A DNA stretch of 64,000 nucleotides from Bosea sp. NBC_00550 (lineage in GTDB: Bacteria; Pseudomonadota; Alphaproteobacteria; Rhizobiales; Beijerinckiaceae), in assembly GCF_026020075.1 (NCBI RefSeq), contig NZ_CP102772.1, positions 310,001 to 374,000 on the forward strand, written 5' to 3'. Shown here in pieces: positions 58,894 through 64,000 of this stretch. Within the stretch, counting starts at the first letter, position 1; every line of letters begins with the position of its first letter. The position numbers and the translations under genes are program-made. The notes below the pieces were generated by a model, which saw only the letters and a list, made by a program, of their open reading frames with translations, had not been told where the DNA came from and ran no database searches.

Positions 58894-59432
58894 GGCGTGG
58901 CCTCCTCCTGGCGATGCAGTGCGGCCGCTTTCGGCTTGTTCTCGCCCCGCGGAAACATCCTGACCTGCGTGATGACGCGGCCCAGGACGACGATCATGGA
59001 AACGATGAGGGCGACTTCGATCGTCAACAGGAGCGTCCAGATCGGCACCGGCAGATCGGGCTTCTGGTCGCCGAAGCGATAGGCGTCCATGAGCGGCTGC
59101 AGGAGCGTGGCGGCGAGCAGCCCGAGGAAGGCAAGCGTCGCGATCTCGCCGATCAGGATCAGCATCGCGAGCCCACGCGGCCCCGCCGCCGCGTCGAAGA
59201 TGTCGACCTTGATCTGCTCGTCCCGTCGGAAGCAATCCGGCAGCGCCAGGAAGGCGACGAGAACCAGCGTGACCTCGACGAGATCGAGCGTGCCGTGGAT
59301 CGGATGGTTGAAGGCGAGCCGCCCGCCGATGTCGAGCATCGTCCAGAGCAGCATCACGGCCAGCGCGATCGCTCCGCAAGCTGTCAGAAGACGCGCCGGA
59401 TCGAAGCGATGGCCTGCGCCGCCGCCGGTCAT
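58890..59432 (-). CDS. dctQ: TRAP transporter small membrane subunit
   Basis: The 180-residue protein has four hydrophobic helices and the DctQ-like RRDEQIKVDIFDAA segment. It partners the large subunit downstream and overlaps both neighbouring genes by 4 bases. Confidence 0.93.
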   Translation of the reverse strand: MTGGGAGHRFDPARLLTACGAIALAVMLLWTMLDIGGRLAFNHPIHGTLDLVEVTLVLVAFLALPDCFRRDEQIKVDIFDAAAGPRGLAMLILIGEIATLAFLGLLAATLLQPLMDAYRFGDQKPDLPVPIWTLLLTIEVALIVSMIVVLGRVITQVRMFPRGENKPKAAALHRQEEATP

Positions 59433-60469
59433 TGCGCCCTGCCCACGGCTGCGCGCAGCCGCTCGTAGAAGTCGCGCGCCTTGGGGTTCTTCGCCTCGGC
59501 CTTCGGCAGGAAGGCTGCGGCGATGGGCTTGGTCTTCTCCTCGAAGGCGGCCCGTTCGGCGGGTGTCAGATCGACGATCTCGACATTGGCGGCGCGCAGA
59601 TACTTCTCGCCGTCATCCTCGGCCGCGTCGTAGAGCGCGCCGATCTTGCGCGCGGCCTCCGGCCCCGTGGTTTCGTCGATGATCTTGCGCAGGTCTTCCG
59701 GCAGGGACTTGTAGCGCTCGGCATTCATGACCAGCGCGAAGGTGCCGGCGGACGCCTTCACCGGCGTGACCGACTTCATGCTCTCGGCCATCTGGAAGGA
59801 CTTTGCCGCCTCGTAGTTGAACAGCATGCCGGTGATGGTGCCCTTGGCCAGCGCGTCTGAAAGCTCTGCCGGCGTGACGGCCGCCGGGCTGCCGCCCCAG
59901 GCCTCGATCATCGCGGACGCGATCGGCCCGTTGTGCCTGATGCGCAGGCCGCGCATCGCGGCAGGGTCGCGCACCGCCCCGCGGTTGAAGAACAGGCTCA
60001 CCGTCGGCGTCGCGATGAAATAGAGCAGCTTCGTGCCTTCATGCTCGGCGGCGAGATCGGCGGCCATCCCGGTCACGATCGCGGAGGCTTCGGCAGTGCT
60101 GATCGCCTTGGAGGCGGCGCCTTCACCGCGATTGAAGATGTAGGGGATCTGGGTCAGCTCCGTCAGCGGGAAGCGCCCCGGCAGCGCACCGTGCAGGAAG
60201 AAGGCGATATCGGCGACGCCGGTGCGGGCGAGATCGTATTGCCGTGGCATCGGCCCCATCTGCGCGGCGGGGAAGATCGTCAGCTTGAGCCGCCCGCCCG
60301 AGCGCTTGGCAAGATCGTCGCCCCACTCTTCGAGCTTCTTGTGAAGCTGGTGGTTGGGAGGCAGGTAATGCGAGACCTTGAGCTCGATGGTCTGCGCGAG
60401 CGCACCTGCCGCTGAGAGAGACAGGCCGAACAGGGCGCCCAGCAAGGCGCCCGCCATTCCTCGTATCAT
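59429..60469 (-). CDS. dctP: TRAP transporter solute-binding protein
   Basis: The 346-residue periplasmic protein has a signal peptide ending near ALAQ. Family blocks include HYLPPNHQLHKKLEEWGDDLAKRSGG, GMAADLAAEHEGTKLLYF and MRGLRIRHNGP with the conserved Arg that binds a carboxylate. The ligand is probably an aromatic or organic acid, given the neighbouring catabolic genes. It is the first gene of the dctPQM order on the reverse strand. Confidence 0.94.
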   Translation of the reverse strand: MIRGMAGALLGALFGLSLSAAGALAQTIELKVSHYLPPNHQLHKKLEEWGDDLAKRSGGRLKLTIFPAAQMGPMPRQYDLARTGVADIAFFLHGALPGRFPLTELTQIPYIFNRGEGAASKAISTAEASAIVTGMAADLAAEHEGTKLLYFIATPTVSLFFNRGAVRDPAAMRGLRIRHNGPIASAMIEAWGGSPAAVTPAELSDALAKGTITGMLFNYEAAKSFQMAESMKSVTPVKASAGTFALVMNAERYKSLPEDLRKIIDETTGPEAARKIGALYDAAEDDGEKYLRAANVEIVDLTPAERAAFEEKTKPIAAAFLPKAEAKNPKARDFYERLRAAVGRAQ

Positions 60470-60502
60470 CGTTTCCTCCCCGATTGTTTTGTCGTTGGTC
60501 TT

Positions 60503-62164
60503 CTATGCGGCCGTGGCAGATACCGGTGCGACCGCTCCCTTTTCGATGGCCCCGGTGACGCGTGCGAGCAGTTCCGCCGCATCCGCCGGCAGGGCGTCGC
60601 TGCGCCAGGCGACGTGCTGGTCCGGCCGGATCAGCGCGAACCGCGCAGCGTAACGCGCAGGCAAGCGCCGGTCCCCCGGAGCGAGAACCGTCAGCGGGAT
60701 TCCGAGGTGCTCGGCCACTGCTGCGAAGCCTGCCGCCTGCTGCGTCTCGCCCGCCGTGACGAGCAGCGTGAAGCCGGAGCCGAAATTGTCGTAGAGCGAC
60801 GAGCCGTCGTTCAGCCACAGATGCGGCGCGAGGCAGCCGGGATGGGCCGAGGGCACATAGAGCATGAAATGCTCCGGCGGCGGCTCGCTGCCATCCGGTA
60901 CGATGACCGGCGAATCCGCGTAACGCGAGCCCAGCACGATGCCGAGCGTCCTGAATTCGCGCAGCTTGGTCGCCTCGATGATCTCGCCGACCTCGCGGCG
61001 CGTCGCCTCGCCGAGCGGCCCGGGATCTTCCAGCCCCGGCCGGACGAGCTGATTGCCGAGCACGCCGTAATTGATCACCGCTTCCGCGATGGTGCGTTCA
61101 TGCACCTGGCGCCGCTCCGCCTCGTAGCTCGCCAGCAGTTCAGGCCCGCCCCAGCCCTGGAGCGCGGCGGCGAGCTTCCAGCCGAGATCGACCGCATCGC
61201 CGATGCCCATGTTCATGCCGAAGCCGCCGAAGGGCGGGTGGAGATGGCAGGCGTCGCCAGCGAGGAAGACGCGCCCCTCCTCGTAACGATCGGCAACCAG
61301 CTTGTGCGCGACCCAGGGGTCCTTGCCGACGATCTCGATCTCGAGGTCGTGCAGGCCGGTGCCCTGGCGGATCAGGGCGACGGGGTCGACGCTCGCCGGA
61401 TCGATGTCGTTGGCGAGCTTGGTGACCATGAAGAACCACAGGCCCTGCCCATCCATCGGCCCGAGCAGCGAGGGCAGCTCCTCGTTGATCATCCAGTACA
61501 TGATCGCCTCGCCGTGCGCATGGCAGCTGGCGAGGTCGGGAGCGCGGAAGATGATGTTGTAGTTGCGCGAATAGGCCCTGTCGCCGGTCATCGTCGCGCC
61601 GATGGCGTCGCGCACCAGGCTGCGCGCGCCGTCGGCGCCGATGAGGTAGGCGCTCCTGACCTGCTCGACCTTGCCCGTCGAAAGGTCCTTGAGTTCACTG
61701 GTGACGCCGCCGCCATCCTGCTTGAAGGAGGCGAGTTCGGTGCTGAAGCTGATGCTCACGCCCGGCAGCGAGGCCGCATGCTCGCGCAGCACCTCCTCCA
61801 GCACATATTGCGGCACCCACTGGGCGGATTCCGAATAGAGGTCGTTGCGCGCCGGGCTGCCGTTCAGCGCGTTCTCGAAGCGCGCGAGCCTGGGCCCGGT
61901 CATCCGCGTGGCGAAGACGACGTTGGAGGGATAGTCGCGCGGGATCGGCGAGACCTCGCGCAGCCTGTCGGCGATGCCCCAGCGGCGCAGATGCTCGCGG
62001 GTGCGGACATTCGTCGTCTTTGCGCGCGGCGCGTAGCCGACCCGGTCGTTGCGCTCCACCACGAGGCAGCGCACGCCGCGGCTGCCGAGTTCGATGGCGG
62101 CGGCTAGCCCCACAGGGCCGGCGCCGGCGATCAGCACGTCGATCTCGTTGCCGCTGTCCTTCAC
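60503..62164 (-). CDS. FAD-dependent aromatic hydroxylase (PheA/TfdB family)
   Basis: The 553-residue flavoprotein monooxygenase begins at GTG with the FAD loop VLIAGAGPVGLAAAIELGSRG. It has the DG motif IGADGARSLVRDAIG and the second FAD motif FLAGDACHLHPPFGGFGMNMGIGDAVDLGWKL. A thioredoxin-like C-terminal domain follows. This layout is that of phenol or resorcinol-type hydroxylases. It lies between the TRAP genes and a ring-cleavage set, so it probably hydroxylates the imported aromatic. Confidence 0.92.
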   Translation of the reverse strand: MKDSGNEIDVLIAGAGPVGLAAAIELGSRGVRCLVVERNDRVGYAPRAKTTNVRTREHLRRWGIADRLREVSPIPRDYPSNVVFATRMTGPRLARFENALNGSPARNDLYSESAQWVPQYVLEEVLREHAASLPGVSISFSTELASFKQDGGGVTSELKDLSTGKVEQVRSAYLIGADGARSLVRDAIGATMTGDRAYSRNYNIIFRAPDLASCHAHGEAIMYWMINEELPSLLGPMDGQGLWFFMVTKLANDIDPASVDPVALIRQGTGLHDLEIEIVGKDPWVAHKLVADRYEEGRVFLAGDACHLHPPFGGFGMNMGIGDAVDLGWKLAAALQGWGGPELLASYEAERRQVHERTIAEAVINYGVLGNQLVRPGLEDPGPLGEATRREVGEIIEATKLREFRTLGIVLGSRYADSPVIVPDGSEPPPEHFMLYVPSAHPGCLAPHLWLNDGSSLYDNFGSGFTLLVTAGETQQAAGFAAVAEHLGIPLTVLAPGDRRLPARYAARFALIRPDQHVAWRSDALPADAAELLARVTGAIEKGAVAPVSATAA

Positions 62165-62204
62165 CGCATGTCCCCTTCCGTCTTGCTCAACGATGCCCGC
62201 CCGG

Positions 62205-63089
62205 TCACGCGGCGGTCTGTGCGGCTGCTTCCTGAGCAATGGGATTGACCAGCAGGCCGATGCCCTCGACCTCGACCTCGCAGACATCGCCGGGCTTCAT
62301 GAAGAGCGGCGGCTTGCGCGCACCGCCGACGCCGGCAGGCGTGCCGGTGACGATGACATCGCCCGGTTCCAGCGTGATCGCCTCGCTGATGATCGCGATC
62401 AGGCTCGCGACATCGAAGACCATGGTGTCGGTCGAGGCGCTTTGGACGGTCTGGCCGTTGAGGCGGGTTTCGAGCTTCAGCCCCTTCGCGCCCGGAGGCA
62501 GTTCGTCCGCAGTGACCAGCGCCGGGCCGAAGGCGCCGGTGCCGTCGAAATTCTTGCCGACCGTCCATTGCGGCGACTTGAACTGGTACTCGCGCACCGA
62601 GCCTTCGTTGAAGACGGCGTAGCCGGCGACGAGATCGAGCGCGGCGGCCTTCGGCACATGCTTGCCGTGCCGGCCGATCACCGCCGCGATCTCGCCCTCA
62701 TAGTCGAGCTGGTCCGAGAGGTTCGGCCGGATCATCGGCGCCCGATGACCGATCAGCGTCGTCGAGAAGCGGCCGAAGAGCGTCGGATAGTCCGGCTGCT
62801 TGAAGCCGCTCTCCGCCGAATGATCGGCATAGTTCAGGCCGACGCAGATGATCTTGCCCGGACGCGGCAACACCGGCAGGAAGGTCGCCCGCTCCGGGTC
62901 GAGCACTGCAGAGGCCGGGGCCTTGTCGAGCGCGGCGGCGACGGCGGCCCGTGCCGCAGGCCCGCCCTCGATGAAGGCGAGCATGCTTTCCGGCAGGCCG
63001 GTGCCGACCGCCGAGAGATCGACGAGATCCTGGCCGCGATAGGCCGCCAGCCGGGCCTTGCCGTTGCGGGAGATGGTGGCGAGACGCAT
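62205..63089 (-). CDS. Fumarylacetoacetate hydrolase family protein
   Basis: The 294-residue enzyme has FAH signatures: KIICVGLNYADHSAESG, DYEGEIAAVIGRHGKHV with the metal-binding Glu residues, KNFDGTGAFGPALV and TGTPAGVGGARKPPLF. Members hydrolyse or isomerise ring-cleavage products such as 2-oxo-hepta-3-ene-dioates or fumarylpyruvate. AAGGAG lies 9-14 bases before the chosen ATG; a GTG three codons upstream is an alternative. Confidence 0.93.
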   Translation of the reverse strand: MRLATISRNGKARLAAYRGQDLVDLSAVGTGLPESMLAFIEGGPAARAAVAAALDKAPASAVLDPERATFLPVLPRPGKIICVGLNYADHSAESGFKQPDYPTLFGRFSTTLIGHRAPMIRPNLSDQLDYEGEIAAVIGRHGKHVPKAAALDLVAGYAVFNEGSVREYQFKSPQWTVGKNFDGTGAFGPALVTADELPPGAKGLKLETRLNGQTVQSASTDTMVFDVASLIAIISEAITLEPGDVIVTGTPAGVGGARKPPLFMKPGDVCEVEVEGIGLLVNPIAQEAAAQTAA

Positions 63090-63148
63090 TGAAGGCACTC
63101 CTTCGGATTGAGCTCAGGTGCCAGCTATCCAGCCGGCTCCGATCGATG

Positions 63149-63571
63149 TCAGGCTTGGCCGAACAGCACGGACAGGCGCCGCTCCGCGAAGCGCCATTCC
63201 CCATCCGGCTCCTTGCGGTAGCGGTCGGCGTATTCGCAGATCAGGAAGGGCGTGGCCGAGCCCGGCCCGGCGCCGTCATGGCGATAGAGCGTCAGCACGA
63301 CGAAGCCGCGCGCGGTGTCGGGCGAAACGGCCTCGATCAGGATGTTGCTCTGGACGTGCCGCGAGCGCCTCTCGCGCATGGCCGCGCGCTCCGCGCCCCA
63401 GGCGGCGATGGCCGCGCGCCCGACCTTGTCGGGGCCGACGCCATAGAGCGCGGCATCCGTGGTGAACAGCTCGCCGATGCGATCCGACTCGCCATGGTCG
63501 ATCAGCCAGGCATGGCGCTGGATCAGATCCTCGATCGCCGCGCGATCCTCAGGGTTCAGTCGGGCTGTCAT
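63149..63571 (-). CDS. SnoaL-like (NTF2 fold) protein
   Basis: The 140-residue protein has the SnoaL-like pattern: AAIEDLIQRHAWLIDHGESDRIGELFTTDAAL at the start and EYADRYRKEPDGEWRFAERRL near the end. Such domains act as small isomerases, dehydratases or the beta subunit of ring dioxygenases. It is placed between the hydrolase gene and a VOC dioxygenase gene. Confidence 0.85.
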   Translation of the reverse strand: MTARLNPEDRAAIEDLIQRHAWLIDHGESDRIGELFTTDAALYGVGPDKVGRAAIAAWGAERAAMRERRSRHVQSNILIEAVSPDTARGFVVLTLYRHDGAGPGSATPFLICEYADRYRKEPDGEWRFAERRLSVLFGQA

Positions 63572-63595
63572 CGCTGACGAACCTCCGCCTTGCCG

Positions 63596-64000
63596 TCAAA
63601 TCGGCAGGCCGAGATCGGGCGGCGCACCGGCCGGTTCGTAGTCCCCCTTGCGCATGCCCGTGTGCAGCGCTTCGAAGCCGGCCCCGCCCTTATGGGCTTG
63701 GTAGACGCGTTCGGGGTCGAAGAAAGTCCCGATCGGGTTTTCCCTGAAATCCGGCGACGTTCGCATCCATTCGCTGGATTGCGCCCAGTCGCCATAGCTG
63801 TCGCATTGCAGCTCGACGAAATTGCCCTCGGGATCGCGATAGTAGATCGAGATCGTCATGCCGTGGTCGAGGCAGAAGGCCGGCAGGATGCCCTCGTCAC
63901 GCAGCCGGGCATAGGACGACATCAGGTCGGCGAAGCTCTCATATTCGAACGCGCTGTGGTGCATGCCGTTATGGCTGCGCTTGTCGGGATCGTCGCCGAG
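63596..64000 (-). CDS. VOC-family extradiol dioxygenase-like protein, 5' end beyond window
   Basis: The frame is open to the window edge, so the N-terminus is missing. HNGMHHSAFEYES carries the metal-binding His, and YYRDPEGNFVELQCDSYGDW the metal-binding Glu of the vicinal-oxygen-chelate fold. The C-terminal extension resembles biphenyl-2,3-diol dioxygenase relatives. It probably cleaves the catechol-type product of the nearby hydroxylase. Confidence 0.85.
   Translation of the reverse strand, partial: LGDDPDKRSHNGMHHSAFEYESFADLMSSYARLRDEGILPAFCLDHGMTISIYYRDPEGNFVELQCDSYGDWAQSSEWMRTSPDFRENPIGTFFDPERVYQAHKGGAGFEALHTGMRKGDYEPAGAPPDLGLPI

Noticed and set aside
60503..62287. Longer N-terminus of the FAD hydroxylase
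   Set aside because: The FAD loop must be near the N-terminus in this family; the GTG at 62164 gives that, while the extension adds unrelated residues.

Overview
This window is high-GC alphaproteobacterial chromosome. Gene content points to the Hyphomicrobiales: psd-pssA pair, selenocysteine formate dehydrogenase locus, TRAP and sugar ABC cassettes, and MocR and LacI regulators. A Bosea-like genome is my best guess, but no rRNA or marker fixes the genus. A lower-GC, phage-like integrative element interrupts it at a tRNA-Phe gene.

Layout. 1-13.7 kb is core chromosome: a secreted small protein, cysS with a hairpin-rich leader, a 36-residue microprotein fused by ATGA overlaps to cysS and cimA, an Atm1-type ABC exporter, SDRs, psd-pssA for phosphatidylethanolamine synthesis, a phasin-like protein, maf, yacG and small hypothetical genes. 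13.73-28.25 kb is an integrative element bounded by 139-bp direct repeats, each holding a complete tRNA-Phe. It encodes a tyrosine integrase at the right end, two serine recombinases plus a possible third fragment, an orphan phage ejection/polyvalent-like protein, a P-loop replication-like protein, a HEPN-motif protein, many unknown genes, a tandem array of about 120-bp repeats, and an IS5-family insertion.

28.3-43.1 kb returns to host: small proteins, a TlpA-like thioredoxin, a Tat-exported transglutaminase, then the selenium/formate locus. selD lies on the + strand. On the - strand are the Sec-containing formate dehydrogenase alpha subunit (in-frame UGA plus SECIS), beta, gamma, fdhE, selA, a Sel1-repeat gene, selB, selC (tRNA-Sec, embedded in the selB reading frame) and two unknown genes. 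Together these make, charge and use selenocysteine for a membrane-bound, Tat-exported formate dehydrogenase.

43.2-52.4 kb has a PRC-barrel protein, then a LacI-regulated sugar ABC importer with a GH31 glycosidase; a perfect 18-bp palindrome lies in the promoter. 52.4-64 kb looks like uptake and breakdown of an aromatic or organic acid: MocR regulator, dihydroxyphthalate-decarboxylase-like protein, polar amino-acid type ABC importer, a TRAP transporter, an FAD aromatic hydroxylase, an FAH-family hydrolase, a SnoaL-like protein and a VOC dioxygenase cut by the window end. Four copies of a palindromic extragenic repeat are scattered through the host DNA.
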